NCBI RefSeq assembly: GCF_003287935.1
Contig: NZ_CP030287.1
Span: 5,287,022 to 5,351,021, forward strand
Origin: Streptomyces sp. ICC1
GTDB taxonomy: Bacteria; Actinomycetota; Actinomycetes; Streptomycetales; Streptomycetaceae
Direction: 5' to 3'
Length of the DNA stretch: 64,000 nucleotides
The first letter of the stretch is position 1. Every line of letters starts with the position of its first letter. A model generated the notes under the pieces. That model ran no database searches. It was not told where the DNA came from and saw only the letters and a list, made by a program, of their open reading frames with translations. The translations under genes and the position numbers were made by a program. Below are positions 16,960 through 23,970 of this stretch, one piece after another.

Positions 16960-17388
16960 ATGATCACGATGTACGCCTGGCCCAGCACCGCCGACGGGCC
17001 CGACGCCCTGCCCATGGTCCACTTCACCACCGACCAGCAGGCCGGCGGCGAGGTCACCCCCGACGGGGTGCCGGTCTGGATGTTCGACACCGCGATCCGC
17101 GACGGCGGCTGGGCCCTGTTCACCGACTTCGACGCCTGGTCCGTGCCGGCCGCCGGCTGGCAGGCCTTCTACCGCCGCGAGGACGACGTCCTCGCCGTGA
17201 CCGGCCCCGGCGCCTGCGCGGGCTGGTACGAGGGCGGCCTCGGTGCCGACGCCGAGTGGGTGGGGGCGGCCGCGGCCCGGCAGAGCGTGGTCCTGCTGGC
17301 GGCCCCCGTCCAGCACCCCTCCCTGTACGCCTACGCGGTCGAGGCGGGCGCCGCCTTCGCCCTCCTCGTCCCGCTCGTCGTGATCTAG
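16960..17388 (+). CDS. Hypothetical 142-aa protein
   Basis: No family recognised. The protein opens MITMYAWPSTADGPDALPM, has many Trp and aromatic residues (VWMFDTAIRDGGWALFTDF, GWQAFYRREDD), is acidic and lacks a signal peptide, although the last 20 residues (AGAAFALLVPLVVI) are hydrophobic enough for a tail anchor or the final buried strand. Codon use is typical of the neighbours, so it is likely a real gene. Its stop overlaps the end of the convergent MGMT gene by 4 nt. Confidence 0.6.
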   Translation: MITMYAWPSTADGPDALPMVHFTTDQQAGGEVTPDGVPVWMFDTAIRDGGWALFTDFDAWSVPAAGWQAFYRREDDVLAVTGPGACAGWYEGGLGADAEWVGAAAARQSVVLLAAPVQHPSLYAYAVEAGAAFALLVPLVVI

Positions 17389-17885
17389 AGCGCGTCCGCC
17401 CCGGACTCGAAGGCGAGCAGGCGCACCTTGCGGTCGATGCCGCCGCCGTAGCCGGTCATGGAGCCGGACGCCCCGATCACGCGGTGGCACGGCACGATGA
17501 TGCCCACCGGGTTCTTGCCGTTGGCCAGGCCCACCGCGCGCGAGGCGTTCGGCTTGCCGAGCCTGGCCGCCAGCTCCCCGTACGACCAGGTCTTCCCGTA
17601 GGGGATCCGGACGAGCTGCTCCCACACGCTGCGCTGGAAGTCGGTGCCCTCCAGCCGGACCGGCAGGTCGAAGGAGGTCCGCTCCCCGGCGAAGTACGCG
17701 GTCAGCTGCCGCGCCACCTCGGGGAAGGGCTCCTCGCCGGCCGCGACGCGCTCGCCGAAGGACTCCTCGGCGGGCCGGTGACGCTGCCCGGTCATGTAGA
17801 GCCCGCTCAGGACGCCGCCGGTGGCGACGAGGGTGAGCGGCCCGTAGGGGCTGTCGATGACGGTGTGCTGCTTGCCGCTGCTCAT
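17385..17885 (-). CDS. ogt: Methylated-DNA-[protein]-cysteine S-methyltransferase (MGMT)
   Basis: A 166-aa suicide DNA repair protein that moves methyl groups from O6-methylguanine to its own cysteine. The active-site motif PCHRV lies in VGIIVPCHRVIGASGS with the acceptor at C133, preceded by the helix-turn-helix and Arg finger region SYGELAARLGKPNASRAVG. Length is normal for Ogt. It follows the Ada/AlkA fusion gene by 21 nt on the same strand, forming an alkylation-repair operon. Confidence 0.93.
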   Translation of the reverse strand: MSSGKQHTVIDSPYGPLTLVATGGVLSGLYMTGQRHRPAEESFGERVAAGEEPFPEVARQLTAYFAGERTSFDLPVRLEGTDFQRSVWEQLVRIPYGKTWSYGELAARLGKPNASRAVGLANGKNPVGIIVPCHRVIGASGSMTGYGGGIDRKVRLLAFESGADAL

Positions 17886-17906
17886 GGTGCTCGTACTCCT
17901 CGGAGG

Positions 17907-19385
17907 TCAGGCGGGCAGGAAGTTGACTGCGTGGTCCTCGGTGGCCCACAGGTACTGCACGGCGTAGGCGCGCCACGGCCGCCAGTGCGCCGCGCGGGCC
18001 GTCAGGGCGGCGGGCGTCGACGGCAGCCCCAGCCCCTTCGCGGCCCGCCGGATCCCGAGGTCGGAGGGGATGAAGGCGTCCGGGTCGCCCAGCGCCCGCA
18101 TCGCGATGATCTCGGTGGTCCACGGCCCGAAACCGGGCAGCGCGGCCAGCCGCGCACGGGCGCTGTCCCAGTCGCTGTCGGTGCCGAGCGGCAGCGAGCC
18201 GTCGGCGAGCGCCGAGACGAGCGTGGTCAGGGTGGTGCGCCGGCTGAGCGGCAGGGCCAGCGACTGCGGATCGAGCCCGGCCAGCGCCTGCGAGGACGGG
18301 AACAGGTGCGTCAGCCCGCCCTCGGGATCGGGGTCCGCCACCGGCTCGCCCAGCGCGCGCACCAGCCGGGCCGCGTGCGTACGGGCCGCCGCGGTGGACA
18401 CCTGCTGGCCGAGGACCGCCCGTACGGCGAACTCCTGCGCGTCGACCGTACGGGGCACCCGGCGCCCGGGGGCCTTGGCCACCAGCGGCGCCAGCAGCGG
18501 GTCCGCGCTCAGCTGCTCGTCGACGGCCTCGGGGTCGGCGTCGAGGTCCAGGAGCCGCCGGCAGCGGCTGATGGCGATGGTGAGGTCGCGCAGGTCGGTG
18601 AGGGCGAGCCGGCAGTCGATGTGGTCGGGCTGCGGGCTCAGGGCGACGACGCCGGTGCCGTACGGGAGCCGCAGCGTGCGGCGGTACGCGCCCGCCCGCC
18701 ACTCCTCGACCCCGGGGACGGCGGTGGCGGCGAGGTGGCCGAAGAGGTTGTCGGGGTTGAGCGGGGCCCGGAAGGGGAGCCGCAGACTGATGGTGCCGGG
18801 CACCTGGGCCTGCTTTGGCCCCTTCTCGGCCCGGGCCCGCAGCTCGCTGGGCGCCAGCGCGAAGACCTCGCGGACGGTGTCGTTGAAGGTCCGGATCGAG
18901 GAGAAGCCGGCGGCGAAGGCGACGTCGCCCATCGGGAGCCCGGAGGTCTCGATGAGCAGCCGGGCGGTCTGCGCGCGCTGCGCCCGGGCGAGGGCGAGCG
19001 GCCCGGCGCCGAGCTCCGCGTTGAGCTGGCGCTCCACCTGACGGGAGGAGTAGCCGAGCCTGGAGGCCAGCCCCGGGACGCCCTCGCGGTCGACCACGCC
19101 GTCCTGGATGAGGCGCATGGCGCGGGCGACGGTGTCGGCGCGGGCGTTCCACTCGGGGGAGCCGGGGGAGGTGTCGGGCCGGCACCGCTTGCAGGCCCGG
19201 TACCCGCTCTGCTGGCAGGCGGCGGCGCTGGGCAGGAAGGTCATGTTCTCGACCTTGGGCGGTACGGCGGGGCAGCTCGGCCGGCAGTAGATGCCGGTGG
19301 TCCTGACGGCGGTGAAGAACCAGCCGTCGAAGCGAGCGTCCTTGGACTGGACGGCCCTCACGCAGCGCTCGGTGTCGGTGTGCAT
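17907..19385 (-). CDS. alkA: Ada-like regulator fused to 3-methyladenine DNA glycosylase (AlkA)
   Basis: A 492-aa fusion of regulation and repair. Residues 1-75 are the Ada zinc domain, with Cys34, Cys38, Cys65 and Cys68 in GIYCRPSCP and ACKRCRPD; Cys34 is the expected methyl-phosphotriester acceptor. An AraC-type HTH follows (about 85-185, with MGDVAFAAGFSSIRTFNDTV). The AlkA N-terminal fold spans about 195-300 (TISLRLPFRAPLNPDNL). The HhH-GPD glycosylase domain carries LAALPGFGPWTTEIIAMRAL and the catalytic Asp in AFIPSDLGIRR. Methylation of the sensor domain should activate its own operon with ogt. This layout is common in Actinobacteria. Confidence 0.93.
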   Translation of the reverse strand: MHTDTERCVRAVQSKDARFDGWFFTAVRTTGIYCRPSCPAVPPKVENMTFLPSAAACQQSGYRACKRCRPDTSPGSPEWNARADTVARAMRLIQDGVVDREGVPGLASRLGYSSRQVERQLNAELGAGPLALARAQRAQTARLLIETSGLPMGDVAFAAGFSSIRTFNDTVREVFALAPSELRARAEKGPKQAQVPGTISLRLPFRAPLNPDNLFGHLAATAVPGVEEWRAGAYRRTLRLPYGTGVVALSPQPDHIDCRLALTDLRDLTIAISRCRRLLDLDADPEAVDEQLSADPLLAPLVAKAPGRRVPRTVDAQEFAVRAVLGQQVSTAAARTHAARLVRALGEPVADPDPEGGLTHLFPSSQALAGLDPQSLALPLSRRTTLTTLVSALADGSLPLGTDSDWDSARARLAALPGFGPWTTEIIAMRALGDPDAFIPSDLGIRRAAKGLGLPSTPAALTARAAHWRPWRAYAVQYLWATEDHAVNFLPA

Positions 19386-19509
19386 GGCTCCATCCTCCCG
19401 GGCCGGTCCGGTCCGGGCTGGCGGTTTTCCGACACCAAGGCTACCGGGGCCCGGGCGGACCGGCCCGGGCTCCGCGGCCGCGGACGGGCCCCCGGCAGGC
19501 CCGCGGACG

Positions 19510-19553
19510 CGACAGGGCCCCCGGTCGCCTGGTGGCGGCCGGGGGCCCTGTCG
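19510..19553. terminator. 20-bp stem terminator after pssA
   Basis: Arms 19510-19529 and 19534-19553 pair over 20 bp with a single G-T pair and a TGGT loop; the core is CAGGGCCCCCGG. It lies 16 bp beyond the end of pssA and separates that operon from the alkylation-repair genes. Confidence 0.9.
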
Positions 19554-19569
19554 TACGTGTACAGCCGCG

Positions 19570-20439
19570 CTACGGGGCCTGCGTGGCCCTCGCCTCGCGG
19601 CGGTTGTGGCGGAACGTGTTCGCGCGACGGGTCGTCGCGAACAGCGGGATCGTCGCCGCCAGGGCGATCTGGAGGGCGCACCCGGTCTGGAGCAGCAGCC
19701 CGCCGCCCGGTGCGTCGAACGCCCACGCCGCCAGCAGGCCCATGGCCCCGACGATCCAGCTCAGCATCGCCACCGCGAGGACACCCCGCGGCTTGGGGTA
19801 CTCGACCCGGCTCACCATCAGCCACGCCACCCCGATGATCGCCAGCAGCGTCGGGATGAACGGCAGCTCCAGCAGCACGATCGAGACGACCGTCAGCGCG
19901 CCGAAGGGGCTCGGCATGCCCTGGAACATGCCGTCCTTCATCGTCACGCAGCTGAATCTCGCCAGGCGCAGCACCACGGCCAGCAGCACCACGATCGCGG
20001 CCAGAGCCGACATCTTCTGGACGGCGTCCACGGCGACCATGCCGTAGACGAGCACGAAGTAGGCGGGAGCCAGTCCGAAGCTGATCAGGTCGGACAGGTT
20101 GTCCAGCTCGGCGCCCATCGGGGAGCTGCGCAGCTTGCGGGCCACGATGCCGTCGAAGAGGTCGAAGACCGCGGCGAGCAGCATCAGTATCACGGCCGTG
20201 GCCGCACTGCTGCGGGCCATGCCGGACTCGCCGCTGCCGGTCAGGTGCGGAATGAGGATCCCGGTGGTGGTGAAGTACACCGCCATGAATCCGCACGTCG
20301 CGTTGCCGAGGGTGAGGGTGTCCGCTATCGACAGCCGCAGTGAGAGCGGCATGTCGTCTTCGGCGGACTCCTCCTCGGGAGCCTCGGGTACCCAGCCGGC
20401 CGACGGGTTGGCCGGGGTTTCAGGGTCAGTCACGGTCAA
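19570..20439 (-). CDS. pssA: CDP-diacylglycerol-serine O-phosphatidyltransferase
   Basis: A 289-aa membrane enzyme making phosphatidylserine from CDP-diacylglycerol and serine. The CDP-alcohol phosphatidyltransferase signature DGx2ARx8Gx3Dx3D is intact in FDLFDGIVARKLRSSPMGAE, followed by LDNLSDLISFG. About seven hydrophobic helices follow a 45-residue acidic leader (PEEESAEDDMP). The ATG at 20439 overlaps the end of psd by 14 nt, so it is coupled to the enzyme that decarboxylates its product. The C terminus is Arg-rich and cytosolic. Confidence 0.93.
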   Translation of the reverse strand: MTVTDPETPANPSAGWVPEAPEEESAEDDMPLSLRLSIADTLTLGNATCGFMAVYFTTTGILIPHLTGSGESGMARSSAATAVILMLLAAVFDLFDGIVARKLRSSPMGAELDNLSDLISFGLAPAYFVLVYGMVAVDAVQKMSALAAIVVLLAVVLRLARFSCVTMKDGMFQGMPSPFGALTVVSIVLLELPFIPTLLAIIGVAWLMVSRVEYPKPRGVLAVAMLSWIVGAMGLLAAWAFDAPGGGLLLQTGCALQIALAATIPLFATTRRANTFRHNRREARATQAP

Positions 20440-21082
20440 TTCGGGTCACCCCCGCGGTGGTGGCCTGACCGACCTCGACCGCGACCTCGACGCCCTCCGG
20501 GAGGTAGATGTCGACGCGCGATCCGAAGCGGATCAGACCGATGCGCTCGCCCTGCTCCACCTTGGAGCCGGCCGGCAGGTAGGGGACGATGCGGCGCGCG
20601 ACGGCGCCGGCGATCTGCACCATCTCGATGTCGCCGAGCTCGGTGTCGAAGTGCCAGACAACGCGCTCGTTGTTCTCGCTCTCCTTGTTGAACGCCGGAA
20701 CGAATCCGCCGGGGACGTGCTCCACGGACGTCACCGTGCCCGCGAGGGGCGCGCGGTTGACGTGGACGTTCAGCGGGCTCATGAAGATCGCGACCCGGGT
20801 CCGCCCGTCCTTCCACGGCATGATGCTCTGCACCACACCGTCGGCGGGCGAGATGACCCGGCCCTGCGTGATCTCACGCTCGGGGTCGCGGAAGAACCAC
20901 AGCATGCCCGCCGCGAGCGCGGTGGTGGGCACGGCTACTGCCGCCCAGCGGCCGGACTTGCGGGCCCGGGCGAGGCTGAGGGCGGCGGTGGCGACGGTCG
21001 GCAGAAGCCACGGCGATGCTCCGCGCGCGAGGCGTCCACCGAGGAGGCCGACGCGAGGTGCAGAGGTTTGGCTGTGGGGCAT
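20426..21082 (-). CDS. psd: Phosphatidylserine decarboxylase proenzyme
   Basis: A 218-aa pyruvoyl enzyme turning phosphatidylserine into phosphatidylethanolamine. An N-terminal membrane region (about 25-62) precedes WFFRDPEREITQGRVISPAD and PLNVHVNRAPLAGTV. The self-cleavage site is the Gly187-Ser188 bond in RFGSRVDIYLP, the FGSR variant of the LGST motif found in short PSDs; the new N-terminal serine becomes the pyruvoyl group. It is first in a two-gene operon with pssA. Upstream at 21157-21168 is the palindrome GTTGCACGCAAC in a possible promoter region; it is short and unproven. Confidence 0.92.
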   Translation of the reverse strand: MPHSQTSAPRVGLLGGRLARGASPWLLPTVATAALSLARARKSGRWAAVAVPTTALAAGMLWFFRDPEREITQGRVISPADGVVQSIMPWKDGRTRVAIFMSPLNVHVNRAPLAGTVTSVEHVPGGFVPAFNKESENNERVVWHFDTELGDIEMVQIAGAVARRIVPYLPAGSKVEQGERIGLIRFGSRVDIYLPEGVEVAVEVGQATTAGVTRIDRD

Positions 21083-21222
21083 GGATGACCTTCGTAGCGG
21101 GTGGTGCCGCGCCGCAAACGGGGGGACGGGACGGCGGCTTTACTGGAATGCTATCGGTTGCACGCAACAACTGGGCAAGCCAGAAGCCGAGTCGATGACC
21201 GCCAGCCAGTGACTGCTAGTGA

Positions 21223-21263
21223 CTCTTTTGCGGAAAACCGCTGGATGATTCCCCGCAAAAGGG
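21223..21263. terminator. Possible terminator or hairpin after the acyl-CoA dehydrogenase gene
   Basis: CTCTTTTGCGG and CCGCAAAAGGG pair over about 11 bp (one wobble) around a 19-nt loop, just beyond the end of the leftward dehydrogenase gene. Unlike the other terminators here the stem is A/T-rich. It separates the ethylmalonyl-CoA genes from psd-pssA. Confidence 0.6.
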
Positions 21264-21267
21264 ACTT

Positions 21268-22473
21268 TCAGCCCTGGAGTCGGTACTCCTCGAGCAGGCG
21301 TCGCCCGATGATCATTTTCTGGATCTCGGCGGTACCTTCACCGATCAGCAGCATGGGCGCCTCGCGGTAGAGGCGCTCGATCTCGTACTCCTTCGAGAAG
21401 CCGTAGCCACCGTGGATTCGGAACGCGTCCTCCACCACCTCCTTGCAGTACTCGGAGGCGAGGTACTTCGCCATCCCTGCTTCGAGGTCGTTTCGTTCCC
21501 CGGAGTCCTTTTTGCGTGCTGCATTGACCATCATCGCATGGGCGGCTTCGACCTTGGTAGCCATCTCGGCCAGCTTGAACTGGATCGCCTGGTGCTCGGC
21601 GATGGCCTTGCCGAAAGTGTGACGTTGCTGGGCATAAGTGACACCCAGCTCGAACGCACGCTGTGCGACGCCGCAGCCACGGGCCGCCACGTTGACGCGG
21701 CCGACCTCGACCCCGTCCATCATTTGGTAAAACCCTCGGCCCGTCTGGCCGCCAAGGACCCGATTGGCCGGAATGCGCAGTCCGTCCATGATGAGCTCGG
21801 TCGTGTCGACGCCCTTGTAGCCCATCTTGTCGATCTTGCCGGGGATGGTCAGGCCGGGGCGCACCTCACCGAAGCCGGCCTCCTTCTCCACGAGGAAGGT
21901 CGTCATCGACTTGTGGGGCGCCGTGCCCTCAGGGTGTCCTTCGTCACTGCGGACCAGGACGGCCACCAGCGTGGACGTGCCGCCGTTCGTCAGCCACATC
22001 TTCTGGCCGTTCAGGACGTACTCGTCGCCGTCCTTCACCGCCTTGGACGTGATGGCCGACACATCGGAGCCGAGCCCCGGCTCGGACATCGAGAACGCGC
22101 CGCGCACCTCGCCCAGCGCCATCCGCGGAAGGAAGTACTCCCGCTGCTCCTGGGTGCCGTGCTGCTTGAGCATGTACGCCACGATGAAGTGCGTGTTGAT
22201 GATGCCCGAGACGGACATCCAGCCGCGCGCGATCTCCTCGACGCACAGCGCGTAGGTGAGCAGCGACTCACCCAGGCCGCCGTACTCCTCCGGGATCATC
22301 AGGCCGAAGAGGCCGAGTTCCTTGAGGCCGTCGACGATCGCCTGCGGGTACTCGTCGCGGTGCTCCAGCTCGGTCGCGACCGGGATGATCTCCTTGTCGA
22401 CGAACTCCCGGACGGTCTTGAGGATGTCCCTCTGGTCGTCCGTCAGGCCGGCGGTCTGGGCAAGTCGGCTCAT
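21268..22473 (-). CDS. Acyl-CoA dehydrogenase, probable methylsuccinyl-CoA dehydrogenase
   Basis: A 401-aa flavoenzyme of normal acyl-CoA dehydrogenase length. N-terminal helical domain to about 120, beta-domain with AFSMSEPGLGSDVSAI (flavin/substrate contact) and KMWLTNGGTSTLVAVLVR, C-terminal helices with HTFGKAIAEHQAIQFKLAEM and GGYGFSKEYEIERLYREAP. The catalytic-base position, Glu in LIGEGTAEIQKM, is kept. It is the last gene of the ccr unit, 4 nt from the maoC stop region. In this pathway the missing step is methylsuccinyl-CoA to mesaconyl-CoA, so that is the likely job; Rhodobacter's enzyme is longer (about 550 aa), so this assignment is by context. Isobutyryl-CoA or a related acyl-CoA is the alternative. 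Confidence 0.85.
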   Translation of the reverse strand: MSRLAQTAGLTDDQRDILKTVREFVDKEIIPVATELEHRDEYPQAIVDGLKELGLFGLMIPEEYGGLGESLLTYALCVEEIARGWMSVSGIINTHFIVAYMLKQHGTQEQREYFLPRMALGEVRGAFSMSEPGLGSDVSAITSKAVKDGDEYVLNGQKMWLTNGGTSTLVAVLVRSDEGHPEGTAPHKSMTTFLVEKEAGFGEVRPGLTIPGKIDKMGYKGVDTTELIMDGLRIPANRVLGGQTGRGFYQMMDGVEVGRVNVAARGCGVAQRAFELGVTYAQQRHTFGKAIAEHQAIQFKLAEMATKVEAAHAMMVNAARKKDSGERNDLEAGMAKYLASEYCKEVVEDAFRIHGGYGFSKEYEIERLYREAPMLLIGEGTAEIQKMIIGRRLLEEYRLQG

Positions 22474-22477
22474 GGTT

Positions 22478-22990
22478 CTACTTCCCCTGTTCCTTCAGCG
22501 TGGGGCGGCCGGGCTGCTCGCCGCCGCGCTCCTTGATGTACGTCTCGGTCGGGACCATCACCTTGCGCCGGAAGACGCAGACGAGGGTGCCGTCCTGCTT
22601 GTAGCCCTTGGTCTCCACGTAGACGATGCCGCGGTCGTTCTTCGACTTCGACGGGGTCTTGTCGAGGACCGTGGTCTCGCCGTAGAGGGTGTCGCCGTGG
22701 AAGGTCGGCGCCACGTGGCGCAGCGACTCGATCTCCAGGTTGGCGATCGCCTTGCCGGAGACGTCCGGCACGGACATGCCCAGCAGCAGCGAGTAGATGT
22801 AGTTGCCCACGACGACGTTCTTGCCGAAGTCGGTCGTGTTCTCGGCGTAGTTGCTGTCCATGTGCAGCGGGTGGTGGTTCATGGTCAGCAGGCAGAAGAG
22901 GTGGTCGTCGTACTCGGTGACCGTCTTTCCGGGCCAGTGCTTGTAGACCGCCCCGACCTCGAACTCTTCGTAGGTGCGTCCGAACTGCAT
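22478..22990 (-). CDS. MaoC-type enoyl-CoA hydratase, probable mesaconyl-CoA hydratase
   Basis: A 170-aa hot-dog fold protein. The hydratase-2 motif is present in MNHHPLHMDSNYAENTTDFG with the Asp/His pair (D and H of PLHMD) and the following GKNVVVGNYIYSLLLGMS helix. The ATG at 22990 gives MQFGRTYEEFEVGAVYKHWP. It sits 5 nt after the end of the citrate-lyase-like gene. In the ethylmalonyl-CoA pathway a MaoC hydratase converts mesaconyl-CoA to beta-methylmalyl-CoA, the substrate of the lyase next door, so the order of genes matches the order of reactions. Confidence 0.88.
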   Translation of the reverse strand: MQFGRTYEEFEVGAVYKHWPGKTVTEYDDHLFCLLTMNHHPLHMDSNYAENTTDFGKNVVVGNYIYSLLLGMSVPDVSGKAIANLEIESLRHVAPTFHGDTLYGETTVLDKTPSKSKNDRGIVYVETKGYKQDGTLVCVFRRKVMVPTETYIKERGGEQPGRPTLKEQGK

Positions 22991-22995
22991 GCTGA

Positions 22996-23970
22996 TCAGC
23001 CTTCCGGGATCTCGAACTTGGTGGTGCGCCGCATCCCGGCCGCCCGGCCCTTGCCGGAGATGACCAGGGCCATCTTGCGGCTGGCCTCGTCGATCATCTC
23101 GTCGCCGAGCATCGCCGAGCCCTTCTTGCCGCCGGCCTCGGAGGTGCACCAGTCGTAGGCGTCGAGGATCAGCTCGGCGTGGTCGTAGTCCTCCTGCGAG
23201 GGGGAGAAGACCTCGTTGGCCGCGTCGACCTGGCCCGGGTGCAGCACCCACTTGCCGTCGAAGCCCAGGGCCGCCGCGCGCCCGGCGACCTCGCGGTAGC
23301 CGTCGACGTTCTTGATCTGGAGGAAGGGGCCGTCGATCGCCTGGAGGTCGTGCATGCGGGCCGCCATCAGGATCCGCATCAGGATGTAGTGGTAGGCGTC
23401 CGCGCCGTAGCCGGGCGGCTGCATGCCCACGACCAGCGACTTCATGTTGATCGAGGCCATGAAGTCGGCCGGCCCGAAGATGATCGTCTCCAACCGCGGC
23501 GAGGCGGCGGCGATCGCGTCGACGTTGACCAGGCCCTTGGCGTTCTCGATCTGCGCCTCGATGCCGATCTTCCCGACCTCGAAGCCCATGGTCTTCTCGA
23601 TCTGCGTCAGCAGGAGGTCGAGCGCCACGACCTGCTGGGCGTCCTGGACCTTCGGCAGCATGATGCAGTCGAGGTTCTGGCCGGCGCCCTCGACGACCGT
23701 GATCACGTCGCGGTACGTCCAGTGCGTGGTCCAGTCGTTGACGCGCACCACGCGGGTCTTGCCGGTCCAGTCGCCGTTGTTCAGCGCGTCCACGATGGTG
23801 TGGCGGGCGCCCTCCTTGGCGAGCGGGGCGCAGGCGTCCTCCAGGTCGAGGAAGACCTGGTCGGCCGGCAGGCCCTGGGCCTTCTCCAGGAACCGGGGGT
23901 TGGAACCCGGCACCGCGAGGCAGGAGCGGCGCGGCCGCAGCCGGTCGACCGGGGAAGAGGGCGTGGTCAT
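22996..23970 (-). CDS. mcl: HpcH/HpaI-family CoA-ester lyase (beta-methylmalyl/malyl-CoA lyase)
   Basis: A 324-aa TIM-barrel enzyme. The opening RSCLAVPGSNPRFLEKAQGL and VFLDLEDACAPLAKEGAR are family hallmarks. Mg2+ ligands are visible as Glu in GIEAQIENAKGLVN and Asp in IIFGPADFMASIN. The expected reaction is cleavage of beta-methylmalyl-CoA to glyoxylate and propionyl-CoA, and possibly malyl-CoA formation or cleavage. Its ATG at 23970 overlaps the meaA stop (ATGA), so the two are coupled. Length fits Mcl rather than citrate lyase beta (about 290). Confidence 0.88.
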   Translation of the reverse strand: MTTPSSPVDRLRPRRSCLAVPGSNPRFLEKAQGLPADQVFLDLEDACAPLAKEGARHTIVDALNNGDWTGKTRVVRVNDWTTHWTYRDVITVVEGAGQNLDCIMLPKVQDAQQVVALDLLLTQIEKTMGFEVGKIGIEAQIENAKGLVNVDAIAAASPRLETIIFGPADFMASINMKSLVVGMQPPGYGADAYHYILMRILMAARMHDLQAIDGPFLQIKNVDGYREVAGRAAALGFDGKWVLHPGQVDAANEVFSPSQEDYDHAELILDAYDWCTSEAGGKKGSAMLGDEMIDEASRKMALVISGKGRAAGMRRTTKFEIPEG

